A DNA stretch of 64,000 nucleotides from Chitinophagaceae bacterium (GCA_016699815.1 CP065012.1:248001-312000), one strand, 5' to 3'. Positions 37,401 to 45,149 are shown, counted from the first letter of the stretch. Translations and numbers: made by a program. Notes: generated from the sequence alone by a model not told the origin.

Positions 37401-38040
37401 AAAAGAAGTAACCGGAATGTATATTAGCGGCCATCCTTTGGACAATTATAAATTTGAACTCACCCATTACGACATATTACCCATTGGCCAGTTTAACGAA
37501 GTAAAAAATTTTATCAATAATAATCCACTTACAAGAACGCTAAGGGTGGCCGGGCTAGTAATTGATGCACAACACAGGGTTTCAAAAACAGGTAAAAAAT
37601 TCGGAGTTTTGCATATTGAAGATTTTACCGGCAAGACCGAATTTATGCTCTGGAGCGAAGATTATGTACGCTACCAAAAATACCTGGAAAAAGGTTTGGT
37701 AATAATGATTGAAGGCGCATTTCAAAAATATTATAATTCAGAGCAATACAGGTTTCAATTAGCCAAAATACATTTGCTGGATACTATAAAAGTTACCACT
37801 ACAAAGCAGGTTCTTGTGTATATGGATCCCAGGCTTATAAATGAGGAATTTATTAGTTTTATGGAGAAAAATTTCAGCTCACATCCCGGTCCATCTTCTA
37901 TGATTTTTATTATTAAAGACCCCGAAACTGGCCTAAATGTAAATTTACATACCTTGGAAAGAGGATTTACCATGAACGATGAATTAGTACAGTTTTTTTC
38001 TCAAAACAACTATTTAGATATAAATGTTATACTCAACTAA
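34420..38040 (+). CDS. dnaE: DNA polymerase III alpha subunit
   Basis: DnaE is the replicative polymerase. The 1,206-residue product starts at ATG 34420 with an intact N-terminal PHP domain (KFSHLHVHTQYSLLDG, ISDHGNMFG, ASNDSHYVDQ), indicating metal-binding residues are kept. The polymerase core has the catalytic aspartates in MPDIDTDFDDEGR and IKMDFLGLKTL, plus GPGRGSAAGS and FNKSHSTCYA. A helix-hairpin-helix and an OB domain (TRTLRVAGLVIDAQHRVSKTG) close the protein. The frame extends upstream to 34381, but the ATG at 34420 precedes the PHP motif as in other DnaE. A hairpin 18 bases downstream may end the transcript. Confidence 0.96.
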   Translation: MKFSHLHVHTQYSLLDGAASIKGLYQKAIADGMPALAISDHGNMFGVFEFVKEAYKHKNEDGTLKVKPIVGCEFYITHDRTRKSFSKEEKDPRHHQILLAKNETGYKNLIKLTSLGYIEGMYSKYPRIDKQLIHKHHEGLIATTCCLGAMVPQTILKNGEAEGENEFKWWLNIFQDDYYVELQRHGMTEQEKVNKVLLKFAQKYNVKVIASNDSHYVDQKDFNAHDILLCVNTGEKQSTPALRDFTDDDVNIRNKRFAFPNDQFYLKTTAEMSKVFEDLPAAIDNTNEIVDKIDLLNLNKNILLPFFEVPANFKSQDEYLANITWAGANNRYKILTPEIEQRIQFELGVIEKMGFAGYFLIVSDFIRAGREIGVFVGPGRGSAAGSVVAYCLGITNIDPLKYNLLFERFLNPERKSMPDIDTDFDDEGRQKVIDYVVQKYGKKQVAQIITYGTMAAKSSIADVARVMDLPLDTSRMLTKLVPEKPGITLKRVLHAPLSDNDKTSENEISLIEKEQLNSDDIESVKKLRLIYEEDEQLGKILKEAEVLEGSVRNTGIHAAGIIIAPQDLTELIPVTTSKDSDLWVTQIEGNSIEEAGIIKMDFLGLKTLSIVKTALALIHQNHGVNININDIPLNDEKTYALYQRGETNGTFQFESPGMQKYLRELKPDKFDDLIAMNALYRPGPMNYIPTFIARKHGKEIVAYDLPEMQEYLEETQGITIYQEQVMLLSQKLSGFSKGDADVLRKAMGKKQKATLDKMKVSFIEGATAKGHPIKQLEKIWTDWEAFAQYAFNKSHSTCYAFLAYQTAYLKAHYPNEYMAAVLNHAGSIEKITFYMEECRRMKIKVLGPDINESQSGFAVNNKGEIRFGFSGLKGVGEAAIENIIEERKKNGRYKDVFDLVKRANLRTVNKKSLESLIYGGAFDCFNEMHRAQYFHANTGDISNLEKMLKFGSVLQQQNSNSANTLFGDLELPPIVPPKLPNCSPWQLIEQLDYEKEVTGMYISGHPLDNYKFELTHYDILPIGQFNEVKNFINNNPLTRTLRVAGLVIDAQHRVSKTGKKFGVLHIEDFTGKTEFMLWSEDYVRYQKYLEKGLVIMIEGAFQKYYNSEQYRFQLAKIHLLDTIKVTTTKQVLVYMDPRLINEEFISFMEKNFSSHPGPSSMIFIIKDPETGLNVNLHTLERGFTMNDELVQFFSQNNYLDINVILN

Positions 38041-38057
38041 ACTATCCAAATAAATAG

Positions 38058-38095
38058 GCTGAAAAAACGCCATAAGATACTGTCCTTTTTTCAGC
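38058..38095 (+). terminator. Hairpin downstream of dnaE
   Basis: GCTGAAAAAA (38058-38067) and TTTTTTCAGC (38086-38095) form a perfect ten-base stem with an 18-base loop, beginning 18 bases after the dnaE stop. It lacks a T-run after the stem, but the T-run is in the stem itself, so termination is possible. Confidence 0.45.
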
Positions 38096-38153
38096 AGCAC
38101 TTAGTCTACACATTTGTGGATATGTCAATACAGCATATTCTTAACATTGGTTG

Positions 38154-38161
38154 TACATTTG
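38154..38161 (+). promoter_or_regulatory. Bacteroidota -7 promoter box for trxA
   Basis: TACATTTG matches TAnnTTTG and lies 33 bases before the chosen trxA ATG. No good TTG box is found at -33 spacing. Confidence 0.45.
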
Positions 38162-38194
38162 CAGTTCTGTATTAAACAACTAAAATTTTATATT

Positions 38195-38512
38195 ATGGCA
38201 TTAGAATTAACCGATACCAATTTTCAGCAGGAAGTAATCAATTCCGATAAACTTTCTGTAGTGGATTTTTGGGCAGAATGGTGCGGCCCTTGCCGGGCAA
38301 TTGGCCCCGTAATTGAAGAACTTTCCAAAGAGTATGATGGTAAGGTAAAGGTTGGTAAAGTAAACGTGGACAATAACCCACAGGTTTCCCTAAATTATGG
38401 TATCACCTCTATTCCGGCCATTTTATTTATAAAAAATGGTGAAGTAGTAGATAAACTTATTGGGGCACAACCCAAGTCAAATTTTGTAAAAAAAATTGAA
38501 GCACATAAATAA
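38195..38512 (+). CDS. trxA: Thioredoxin
   Basis: Thioredoxin reduces protein disulfides in the cytosol. The 105-residue length is standard. The active-site Cys30-Gly-Pro-Cys33 sits in FWAEWCGPCRAIGP, and the cis-Pro follows in GITSIPAILFIKNGE. ATG 38195 gives the usual N-terminus MALELTDTNF; the frame extends to 38114, but a promoter box lies within that extension. It stands alone, followed by a strong terminator. Confidence 0.95.
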   Translation: MALELTDTNFQQEVINSDKLSVVDFWAEWCGPCRAIGPVIEELSKEYDGKVKVGKVNVDNNPQVSLNYGITSIPAILFIKNGEVVDKLIGAQPKSNFVKKIEAHK

Positions 38513-38535
38513 CCAACCTTTATTAATAAACCTGG

Positions 38536-38560
38536 CACCCCGATAATTTCGGGGTGTTTT
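38536..38560 (+). terminator. Intrinsic terminator of trxA
   Basis: CACCCCGA (38536-38543) and TCGGGGTG (38549-38556) pair in a perfect eight-base stem with a TAATT loop, followed by TTTT. Confidence 0.85.
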
Positions 38561-38658
38561 AGTTATTGCCCTTAATTAAACAGCCGAAAACCCTTTACCG
38601 CCGATAATTTTTTTTCGCTATTGGGTTAGTGCTTATTTTTACAAACAAACTATTACAC

Positions 38659-39549
38659 ATGAAACATGCTTATGTTTTCCCCGGTCAGGGCGCCCAGTTT
38701 AGCGGAATGGGAAAAACCATTTACGATAGCAATGAAGCTGCACGGATATTGCTAGAAGAAGCCAATGATATTTTGGGTTTTCGCATTACCAATACCATGT
38801 TTACCGGCAGCGATGAAGAGTTAAAAAAAACCAATATTACCCAACCTGCAGTTTTTATTCATTCTGTTGCCGTGTATAAAAGTTTAGCCAATGCACAACC
38901 CAATATGGTTGCCGGGCATTCGCTTGGAGAATTTTCTGCCCTTGTTGCCAACAAAACCCTGGCTTTTGCAGATGCCTTAAAGCTGGTAAGCATTCGTGCT
39001 GCTGCCATGCAAAAAGCATGTGAGCTTACTGCATCTACCATGGCTGCCGTTCTTAACCTGCCCGATGAAAATGTTGAAGAAATTTGTAAATCTGTTTCAC
39101 AGAAATTAAAGGAAGTGGTAGTAGCAGCAAACTATAATTGCCCAGGGCAGTTGGTTATAAGCGGCACAGTAAATGCTGTAACACAGGCCTGTGAAAAAAT
39201 GAAAGAAGCAGGTGCTAAGCGTGCCTTATTGTTACCTGTTGGCGGTGCATTTCACTCTCCACTTATGCTGCCTGCCAAAGAAGAACTTGCAGCAGCAATA
39301 GATTCCACAGTTTTTAATGTACCTGTTTGTCCGGTTTATCAAAATGTAGTAGCCAATGCAGTAACCGATGCGGCAGCTATAAAGCAAAACTTAATCAATC
39401 AACTTACCGGGCCGGTACGATGGACTCAAAGTGTGGAAGCCATGATAAACGACGGTGCCACAAGGTTTACAGAATGTGGACCTGGAAAAGTATTGCAGGG
39501 CCTTGTGCTTAAAATAAACAAAGAAATGCAGGTGGAAAGTATCAGTTGA
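38659..39549 (+). CDS. fabD: Malonyl-CoA:ACP transacylase
   Basis: FabD loads malonate from CoA to acyl carrier protein for fatty-acid synthesis. The 296-residue product starts at ATG 38659 with MKHAYVFPGQGAQFSGMG, the conserved family start. Nucleophile Ser88 is in AGHSLGEFSA and the catalytic His199 is in GGAFHSPLM. Arg in the substrate pocket is likely in SIRAAAMQ, matching the family. The frame opens at 38629, but the shorter start is right. It is followed at 37 bases by the DUF2130 gene on the same strand. Confidence 0.95.
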   Translation: MKHAYVFPGQGAQFSGMGKTIYDSNEAARILLEEANDILGFRITNTMFTGSDEELKKTNITQPAVFIHSVAVYKSLANAQPNMVAGHSLGEFSALVANKTLAFADALKLVSIRAAAMQKACELTASTMAAVLNLPDENVEEICKSVSQKLKEVVVAANYNCPGQLVISGTVNAVTQACEKMKEAGAKRALLLPVGGAFHSPLMLPAKEELAAAIDSTVFNVPVCPVYQNVVANAVTDAAAIKQNLINQLTGPVRWTQSVEAMINDGATRFTECGPGKVLQGLVLKINKEMQVESIS

Positions 39550-39586
39550 AAAATGTTATCCTTACCGTATTTAAAATTTTAATAAA

Positions 39587-40783
39587 ATGCAACAGGAAAT
39601 TAAGTGCCCCAATTGCGGCAATTTATTTGAGCCAACAGATGCCATTAGGGAAGAGGTGGAAAAAGAATTACGCATAAAAATGCAGGATTGGCAAAAAAAG
39701 AAAAAAGAAGAATTTGATGCACTGGTCATAAATGAAAAAGAGCAAGCCCGTGTGTCGGCCGAGGAAAATATCCGTAAAACTCTAAGTGCAGACTATGAAA
39801 ACCAGCTCAAACTTTTGCAACAAGCCAATGCCGATAATGAGGGAAGGCTGAAAACTGCCCGGCAAAAAGAACTGGAGTATTTAAAAAAAGAACAGGAGTT
39901 AAAAAACAAAGAGCAGGAACTGGAAATTGAATTACAAAAAAAATTACAACAGGAGCGCCAAAATATAAGCGAGCAAATACGCAGGCAGGAAGCAGAAAAA
40001 AATATAATTAAAGATAATGAGCAGCATTTAAAAATAAAAGAGTTGGAAAAACAACTGGAAGACCAAAAAAAACTTGCCGAAGAAATGAAGCGCAAGGCCG
40101 AACAGGGTTCTATGCAATTGCAGGGCGAAGTGCAGGAACAGGCATTGGAAGAGCTGCTCCGTACTTCGTTTCCGTTTGACGTAATTGAAGAAGTGGGAAA
40201 AGGCGTAAAAGGAGCAGATTGCATACAGACTGTTCGCAACAACCTTGGCAATACCTGTGGCAAAATTATTTACGAAAGTAAAAGAACAGAAAACTTTAGC
40301 AACGATTGGATTGACAAACTTAAAGCCGATATGCTTGGCCAAAATGCCGATGTAGCCATATTGGTAACCCGTACACTCCCAAAAGACATGCTGCAATTTG
40401 GCGAAAAAAGCGGGGTTTACCTGTGTAATTTCAGCGAAGTAAAAAGCCTTGCCCTTATTTTAAGAAATGCCATACTTAAAATAAGCGAAAGCCGAAAAAG
40501 CCAGGAAAATAAAGGGGAGAAAATGATTGCCTTATACAATTACCTCACCAGCCCGGAGTTTACCGGCAACTGGAATGCTATGAGAGAAGGTTTTGGCCAG
40601 TTGAAAGGTATGCTACAAAAAGAAAGGGAAGATTTTGAAAAAAACTGGAAACGGAAAGAAAAGCAAATAGAGCTGATCATTCAAAACTCATTGCATATTT
40701 CGGGCAGTATAGAAGGCATTTCCGGCAATGATGCCATTAACTTACAACTGGAAGAGGGTAAAAGTAATTCCGGTATGGAATAA
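39587..40783 (+). CDS. DUF2130 domain protein with zinc-finger-like N-terminus and coiled coil
   Basis: A 398-residue protein in three parts. Residues 1-18 hold CPNCGNLFEPTDA, a two-Cys knuckle resembling half of a zinc ribbon. Residues about 20-185 are a long charged coiled coil (KEQELKNKEQELEIELQKK). The rest is DUF2130, including LEELLRTSFPFDVIEEVGKGVKGADC and YESKRTENFSNDWIDKLKADM, a pattern like restriction-endonuclease-fold nucleases. The family is widespread and uncharacterised; nuclease activity is a guess from the KRTENFSNDW motif context. Confidence 0.85.
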   Translation: MQQEIKCPNCGNLFEPTDAIREEVEKELRIKMQDWQKKKKEEFDALVINEKEQARVSAEENIRKTLSADYENQLKLLQQANADNEGRLKTARQKELEYLKKEQELKNKEQELEIELQKKLQQERQNISEQIRRQEAEKNIIKDNEQHLKIKELEKQLEDQKKLAEEMKRKAEQGSMQLQGEVQEQALEELLRTSFPFDVIEEVGKGVKGADCIQTVRNNLGNTCGKIIYESKRTENFSNDWIDKLKADMLGQNADVAILVTRTLPKDMLQFGEKSGVYLCNFSEVKSLALILRNAILKISESRKSQENKGEKMIALYNYLTSPEFTGNWNAMREGFGQLKGMLQKEREDFEKNWKRKEKQIELIIQNSLHISGSIEGISGNDAINLQLEEGKSNSGME

Positions 40784-40836
40784 TTGGGCATCAGGTTGTG
40801 TTTTTTAATAATATTTCTTTGCCTTCGTTGCGTTTG

Positions 40837-40930
40837 TCCCATTGCTTATAAACCAACTTTTTTTGATAGGCTCTTGTTTCTTGTAACACCAATCAAGCCG
40901 GAGTGTAAATAAAAATAGAAAGCAATGGGA
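40837..40930. repeat. Imperfect inverted repeat between convergent genes
   Basis: TCCCATTGCTT (40837-40847) is the exact reverse complement of AAGCAATGGGA (40920-40930). Pairing continues with gaps outward (GCGTTTG on the left, ACGCAGAGG on the right) over a 72-base interior. It sits between DUF2130 and aroQ. It could be a shared transcription-stop structure or a small mobile-element remnant; no target-site duplication or transposase is seen. Confidence 0.4.
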
Positions 40931-40948
40931 ACGCAGAGGAAAACAAGT

Positions 40949-41377
40949 TTATTTGCTAAGTTTTGTTACCAAATATTCCACGGCTAACTCATAGCCTTTT
41001 AAACCCAGCCCACTAATAACTCCAATAGCATTGGGTGATACAAAAGAAATTTTACGAAAATCTTCCCGACTGTAAATATTAGAAATATGTACTTCTATTA
41101 CCGGAGTACTTATGGCTGCTACGGCATCGGCAATAGCTACCGAGGTATGGGTGTAGGCGGCGGGGTTTAATACAATGCCATCAAAACTAAACCCAACCCG
41201 CTGTAATTCGTTTACCAGTTCGCCCTCTACATTCGTTTGAAAATAATGAAATGTTATCCGGGGAAATTGTTTTTCCAACTGGTTTAATAAATTTTCAATT
41301 GCTTCGTTTCCGTAAATTTCGGGTTCCCTTTTTCCCAGCAGGTTAAGGTTGGGGCCGTTAATAATGGCAATTTTCAT
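40949..41377 (-). CDS. aroQ: 3-dehydroquinate dehydratase, type II
   Basis: AroQ dehydrates 3-dehydroquinate to 3-dehydroshikimate in the shikimate pathway. The 142-residue product is a normal type II enzyme: INGPNLNLLGKREPEIYG at the N-terminus with catalytic Tyr22, NPAAYTHTSVAIADAV in the middle and EVHISNIYSREDFRKIS with the catalytic His. The start is ATG 41377. Ten bases upstream the minus strand has TACTTTCG, a near match to the -7 box. It is followed by no same-strand gene within the window segment, since DUF2130 is convergent. Confidence 0.95.
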   Translation of the reverse strand: MKIAIINGPNLNLLGKREPEIYGNEAIENLLNQLEKQFPRITFHYFQTNVEGELVNELQRVGFSFDGIVLNPAAYTHTSVAIADAVAAISTPVIEVHISNIYSREDFRKISFVSPNAIGVISGLGLKGYELAVEYLVTKLSK

Positions 41378-41405
41378 TTTGCGAAAGTAACAATTTGCAA
41401 GTATG

Positions 41406-41430
41406 AAAAATTAAATCCGTTTTGGATTTA
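41406..41430 (-). terminator. Intrinsic terminator of carA
   Basis: TAAATCC (41412-41418) pairs with GGATTTA (41424-41430) around a five-base loop, followed on the minus strand by ATTTTT. It begins 40 bases after the carA stop. Confidence 0.65.
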
Positions 41431-41469
41431 TTCTAAAAATAAAATTGCTGACCTTAAAAAATAATAAGA

Positions 41470-42561
41470 TTAATTTTTCATCATATCTATAAACTCATCA
41501 AACAAATAACGGCTATCGTGTGGGCCTGGTGTTGCTTCGGGGTGATATTGTACCGAAAAAGCTTTTTTATTTTTTATCCTAATACCTTCAATACTGTTGT
41601 CATTAAGGTTTACATGGGTTATCTCAATATTATTGTTTGCCATTACTGCTTCAGGCTGCACACCAAAACCATGGTTTTGCGTTGTAATTTCACTTTTGCC
41701 AGTAATCAGGTTTTTAACCGGGTGGTTTAATCCCCTGTGGCCATGGTGCATTTTAAAAGTTGGGATATCGTTGGCCAAAGCCAAAAGCTGGTGGCCAAGG
41801 CAAATACCAAACATGGGTTTATTTGCTCCCAAAATTTGTTTTACGGTTTTAATTGCATAATCCATTGGAGCAGGGTCGCCGGGGCCGTTGCTGATAAAAT
41901 ATCCGCTGGGGTTGAACTCCTGCAGGGTTTCAAAACCGGTTTTGGCATTAAAAACTTTTACAAAAGCACCCCTTTCTACCAGGCAATTCAAAATATTTTT
42001 TTTGATGCCTAAATCCAATACGGCAATCCGAAGAGGACTTTGAACATCACCAATTGTATAAGGCTCAGCAGTGCTTACTACAGATGCAAGCTCAAGGCCA
42101 TTCATAGAAGGAACAGCGGCCAATTGCTGCTGTAATATTTTTACATCTGTTTCCTCGGATGAAATAATGCAATTCATGGCGCCCTTTGTTCTCACATATG
42201 CTACCAATGCACGGGTATCCACATTTTCTATTGCTACCACATTTTCATCTTCAAAATATTGCTGCAACGATTTTTGCGACATTAAACGGCTAAATTTTTC
42301 TTCCAGGTTGCGGCCAATTACGCCTTTTACTTTTACGCCATTGCTTTCCACATCTGCAGGTAATACACCATAGTTTCCCTGGTGCACACTGTTCATAATT
42401 AGTACCTGACCGTAATAGCTGGGATCGGTAAAAACCTCCTGGTAACCCGTCATACCGGTATTAAAGCAAAGTTCGCCTGTTGTAGTGCCCGTTTTGCCAA
42501 ATGCTGTTCCCTGTATGCTTGTACCGTCTGCTAAAAGAAGTATTGCTGATTTTGCTGCCAT
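41470..42561 (-). CDS. carA: Carbamoyl-phosphate synthase small subunit
   Basis: CarA is the glutaminase subunit that feeds ammonia to CarB for carbamoyl phosphate, used in pyrimidine and arginine synthesis. The 363 residues carry the N-terminal domain (LADGTSIQGTAFGKTGTTTGELCFNTGMTGYQE in two blocks) and the class I amidotransferase domain with the nucleophile elbow FGICLGHQLLALA and the His-Glu pair in FSVQYHPEATPGPHDS. carB is not adjacent here. A terminator separates it from rplQ upstream, so it is probably a separate unit. The minus strand has TTTCTTTG near the start, a weak -7 match. Confidence 0.96.
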   Translation of the reverse strand: MAAKSAILLLADGTSIQGTAFGKTGTTTGELCFNTGMTGYQEVFTDPSYYGQVLIMNSVHQGNYGVLPADVESNGVKVKGVIGRNLEEKFSRLMSQKSLQQYFEDENVVAIENVDTRALVAYVRTKGAMNCIISSEETDVKILQQQLAAVPSMNGLELASVVSTAEPYTIGDVQSPLRIAVLDLGIKKNILNCLVERGAFVKVFNAKTGFETLQEFNPSGYFISNGPGDPAPMDYAIKTVKQILGANKPMFGICLGHQLLALANDIPTFKMHHGHRGLNHPVKNLITGKSEITTQNHGFGVQPEAVMANNNIEITHVNLNDNSIEGIRIKNKKAFSVQYHPEATPGPHDSRYLFDEFIDMMKN

Positions 42562-42628
42562 AATATTTGTAGTACAAAGAAAAGAATAAGTAATAAAATT
42601 TTTATTGGAGTTTATCCACTTTTGGTAT

Positions 42629-42660
42629 AAAAAAAAGCAAACCGGTAAATGGTTTGCTTT
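42629..42660 (-). terminator. Intrinsic terminator of the alpha operon
   Basis: AAAGCAAACC (42634-42643) and GGTTTGCTTT (42651-42660) form a perfect ten-base stem with a seven-base loop. On the minus strand the stem runs into eight T (42629-42636). It lies 24 bases after the rplQ stop. Confidence 0.85.
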
Positions 42661-42683
42661 GTATAAAAAAATTAATTAACATC

Positions 42684-43232
42684 TTATGCTTCGCTATCGC
42701 CGGATTTTTTTACCTTTTTCTTTGGCTCTTTTACTTCTGCTGCAGCTTCTGCTTGGGGCTGTACTTCGGTTGCTTCTTCGGTTGCTTTTTTCCTGCTGCT
42801 GCTGCGGCGTGTTTTTTTGGCCGTTGCAACTTCTGCACTTATACCTTTGCCATAGATTTCATTGAAATCTACCAGTTCTATCATTGCAACTTCTGCATTA
42901 TCCCCTGTACGGGCGCCTAATTTAATAATACGGGTATAACCGCCTGGCCTTCCGGAAACTTTTGGAGCAACTACAGTAAATAATTCTTTTACGGCTGCTT
43001 TATCATTCAGGTAGCTAAACACTATCCTATGATTATGCATGATTGCTTCCTTGCTTTCGTTGGCCTTGGTTTTGGTGATTAGCGGCTCAATATAAGTGCG
43101 TAAAGCTTTAGCCTTTGCCAAAGTGGTGGTAATACGCTTGTGCGTAATTAACTGTGCACCTAAATTAGATAATAAGGCGCTACGGTGCGATGCCGTTCTG
43201 CTTAGTTTGTTTTGCTTGTTTCTGTGACGCAT
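42684..43232 (-). CDS. rplQ: 50S ribosomal protein L17
   Basis: L17 binds 23S rRNA near the peptide exit. The family core covers residues 1 to about 118 (MRHRNKQNKLSRTASHRSA, LITHKRITTTLAKAKALR, GGYTRIIKLGARTGDNAEVA). A basic and acidic tail of about 60 residues follows (KKTRRSSSRKK, then Glu/Ala/Lys-rich), as in many Bacteroidota L17 proteins and probably disordered. It is the last gene of the alpha operon, 124 bases after rpoA, with a hairpin in the spacer and a strong terminator behind. Confidence 0.96.
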   Translation of the reverse strand: MRHRNKQNKLSRTASHRSALLSNLGAQLITHKRITTTLAKAKALRTYIEPLITKTKANESKEAIMHNHRIVFSYLNDKAAVKELFTVVAPKVSGRPGGYTRIIKLGARTGDNAEVAMIELVDFNEIYGKGISAEVATAKKTRRSSSRKKATEEATEVQPQAEAAAEVKEPKKKVKKSGDSEA

Positions 43233-43252
43233 GACTTTTAGTTTTTAAATTC

Positions 43253-43279
43253 CCTCACACCGTGTCAGGATTTGTGAGG
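43253..43279 (-). promoter_or_regulatory. Hairpin in the rplQ leader
   Basis: CCTCACA (43253-43259) pairs perfectly with TGTGAGG (43273-43279), 20 bases upstream of the rplQ start. The rest of the 124-base spacer (43290-43345) is made of degenerate AAATT-containing words (TTAATTTGAAAATTCG, TTAATTTGAAATTTA, CAAATTATCAAATTG), a type of AT-rich dispersed repeat I associate with Bacteroidota spacers. Confidence 0.45.
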
Positions 43280-43356
43280 TACTGTTTTATTAATTTGAAA
43301 ATTCGTTAATTTGAAATTTACTCATTGGCACATCAGCAAATTATCAAATTGAACCA

Positions 43357-44352
43357 TTATTCATCATCCAGTTTCAATTTGCTTAAGTCCATTCCAAAAC
43401 CTAAGCCCCTTTCCTGGAGTACCTGTTCAATTTCGCTTAATGATTTTTGACCAAAATTGCGGAACTTCATCAGGTCTTCCTGTTCGTATTGAACCAGTTC
43501 ACTTAGCGAATTGATTTTAGCGGCTTTTAAGCAGTTGAATGCACGCACCGACAAATCGAGGTCTTCCAGTGGTGTTTTCAACATTTTGCGTAATTGCAAG
43601 GTTTGTTCATCTACCATGTCTTCTTTTTTATCTTCCTTGGTATCGAACGTAATGTTTTCGTCGGTAATAATCATCAGGTGCTGAATCAAAATACGGCTTG
43701 CCTGCTTTACAGCATCTTCCGGATGAATTGTGCCATCGGTAATAACTTCCATCACCAATTTTTCAAAATCGGTACGTTGTTCCACACGGGTATTTTCAAT
43801 TACGTACTTTACATTTTTAATAGGGGTAAAAATAGCATCCACTGGTATATAACCAAAGTGGCTGTTCTTTTCTTTGTGTTCTTCTGCAGGTACATAGCCA
43901 CGGCCTTTACCAATAGTTATTTCAATATCTAATTTTGCGCTGTTATCCAAAGTGCATATCAGTAATTCGGGGTTCATAACCTGGAAAGCAGGAGAAACTT
44001 CGGCAATCATGCCGGCAGTAAATTCTGTTTTGTTTTTCAGGTTTAGGGTAATTTTTTCTGAGCTTACATCATGGTCAACTTTAGGCTTAAAGCGTACCTG
44101 CTTTAAGTTCAATATCATTTCAGTAACGTCTTCTGTTACTCCTTTAATCGTTGCAAATTCGTGGTCAGCACCAGTTAAGTTAATGCCAACAATTGCATAA
44201 CCTTCCAGTGAGTTGAGCAATACCCTGCGTAACGCATTACCAATGGTAACGCCATAGCCGGGTTCCAGTGGGCGAAATTCAAATTGAGCTTCAAAATCGG
44301 TTGCTTTTTGAAGAACGATCTTATCTGGTTTTACGAAATTTAATATACCCAT
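43357..44352 (-). CDS. rpoA: RNA polymerase alpha subunit
   Basis: The alpha subunit nucleates RNA polymerase assembly and contacts upstream promoter DNA. The 331 residues contain the N-terminal dimerisation domain (FRPLEPGYGVTIGNALRRVLLNSLEGYA) and the C-terminal domain, residues about 255-325 (DLDLSVRAFNCLKAAKINSL, KFRNFGQKSLSEIEQVL), joined by an acidic linker. Position after rpsD in the alpha operon is canonical, with a 59-base spacer that shows no structure. Confidence 0.97.
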   Translation of the reverse strand: MGILNFVKPDKIVLQKATDFEAQFEFRPLEPGYGVTIGNALRRVLLNSLEGYAIVGINLTGADHEFATIKGVTEDVTEMILNLKQVRFKPKVDHDVSSEKITLNLKNKTEFTAGMIAEVSPAFQVMNPELLICTLDNSAKLDIEITIGKGRGYVPAEEHKEKNSHFGYIPVDAIFTPIKNVKYVIENTRVEQRTDFEKLVMEVITDGTIHPEDAVKQASRILIQHLMIITDENITFDTKEDKKEDMVDEQTLQLRKMLKTPLEDLDLSVRAFNCLKAAKINSLSELVQYEQEDLMKFRNFGQKSLSEIEQVLQERGLGFGMDLSKLKLDDE

Positions 44353-44411
44353 TTGTTTATTTTAAATTTTAAACTGTTATAAAAAGAATTTTGTAAATGA
44401 ACTGTAAGCAA

Positions 44412-45017
44412 TTATTTACTGTACAATTCCACAATCAATTGTTCCCTTATATTTTCTGGAACGCTTTCTCTTTCGGGATAAGCGATGAATGTGCCTTTTA
44501 GTTCGGTTTCATTCCAGTCAATCCAGTTAAATTTTGGATTTTTGCCACGAACGTTGCTGGTAATAGCAGTGTTGGCTGCGCTTTTATTTTTAAGGCAAAT
44601 AATATCACCGGGCTTGCAGGTGTAAGAAGGGATATTGAGCACATCACCGTTTACGGTAATATGCTTGTGGCTTACCAACTGGCGTGCGGCCTGGCGGCTA
44701 ACGGCAATACCCATCCTGTAAATAGTATTGTCCAGCCTTGCTTCCAGGAGTTTAATGAGGTTTTCGCCGGTAACACCTTTTTGACGGTTGGCTTCTTCAA
44801 AAGTTTTGCGGAATTGTTTTTCCAAAACACCGTAAGTGTATTTGGCTTTTTGCTTTTCTTTAAGCTGAAGGGCATATTCTCCCAAGGTTTTACGTTTGCG
44901 GTTTGCACCGTGCTGACCTGGGGGATTGCTGTTTTTTGATAACCATTTACCATTTCCGGTAATGGGTTCCCCGAAAATACGGGAGATCTTGGTTTTTGGA
45001 CCAGTGTAACGTGCCAT
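44412..45017 (-). CDS. rpsD: 30S ribosomal protein S4
   Basis: S4 is a primary 16S rRNA binder and in E. coli represses translation of its own operon. The 201-residue protein matches the family: MARYTGPKTKISRIFGEPI, GEYALQLKEKQKAKYTYGVLEKQFRKTF, LEARLDNTIYRMGIAVSRQAARQLVSHKHITVNG (S4 domain) and the C-terminal VPENIREQLIVELYSK. No zinc-binding cysteine cluster is present at the N-terminus. The leader has competing inverted repeats ending nine bases from the ATG. Confidence 0.97.
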   Translation of the reverse strand: MARYTGPKTKISRIFGEPITGNGKWLSKNSNPPGQHGANRKRKTLGEYALQLKEKQKAKYTYGVLEKQFRKTFEEANRQKGVTGENLIKLLEARLDNTIYRMGIAVSRQAARQLVSHKHITVNGDVLNIPSYTCKPGDIICLKNKSAANTAITSNVRGKNPKFNWIDWNETELKGTFIAYPERESVPENIREQLIVELYSK

Positions 45018-45025
45018 AATTGTTA

Positions 45026-45092
45026 ATCATTTCGATTTTTTTTGTAACGGTGAAATGATCTGTAAAAAATCGTAAAAAATTAATCATTCACC
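45026..45092 (-). promoter_or_regulatory. Candidate switchable RNA leader of rpsD
   Basis: Three segments lie in the rpsK-rpsD spacer. In transcript order: GGTGAATGAT (plus-strand 45083-45092), ATCATTTCACC (45049-45059) and GAAATGAT (45026-45033). The middle segment can pair with the first (ten pairs, one bulged base) or with the third (eight perfect pairs), but not with both. The third segment ends eight bases before the rpsD ATG, so the second hairpin could cover the ribosome entry site. Such mutually exclusive pairing is the layout of a translational switch; S4 itself is a natural candidate ligand, but this is inference. Confidence 0.5.
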
Positions 45093-45131
45093 CTTTATAT
45101 AAATGAACCGTATGGCGATTCAATATGTTTA

Positions 45132-45149
45132 TTCTAAGTGTACTTAGAA
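45132..45149. repeat. Near-perfect palindrome just after rpsK
   Basis: TTCTAAGT and ACTTAGAA are exact reverse complements separated by GT. The 18-base element begins two bases after the rpsK stop codon in the direction of transcription. There is no T-run after it, so it is not an ordinary terminator; it could protect or mark the 3' end of the rpsK coding part or be a protein-binding DNA palindrome. Confidence 0.45.

Noticed and set aside
39793..40263. A 156-residue Ser/Cys-rich frame on the minus strand
   Set aside because: It is the shadow of the Glu/Lys-rich coiled coil of the DUF2130 gene, which reads as Ser/Phe/Cys on the other strand.
43233..43356. AAATT-word region considered as a CRISPR-like or tandem array
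   Set aside because: The repeats are short, irregular and without spacers of constant length; it is AT-rich low-complexity sequence.
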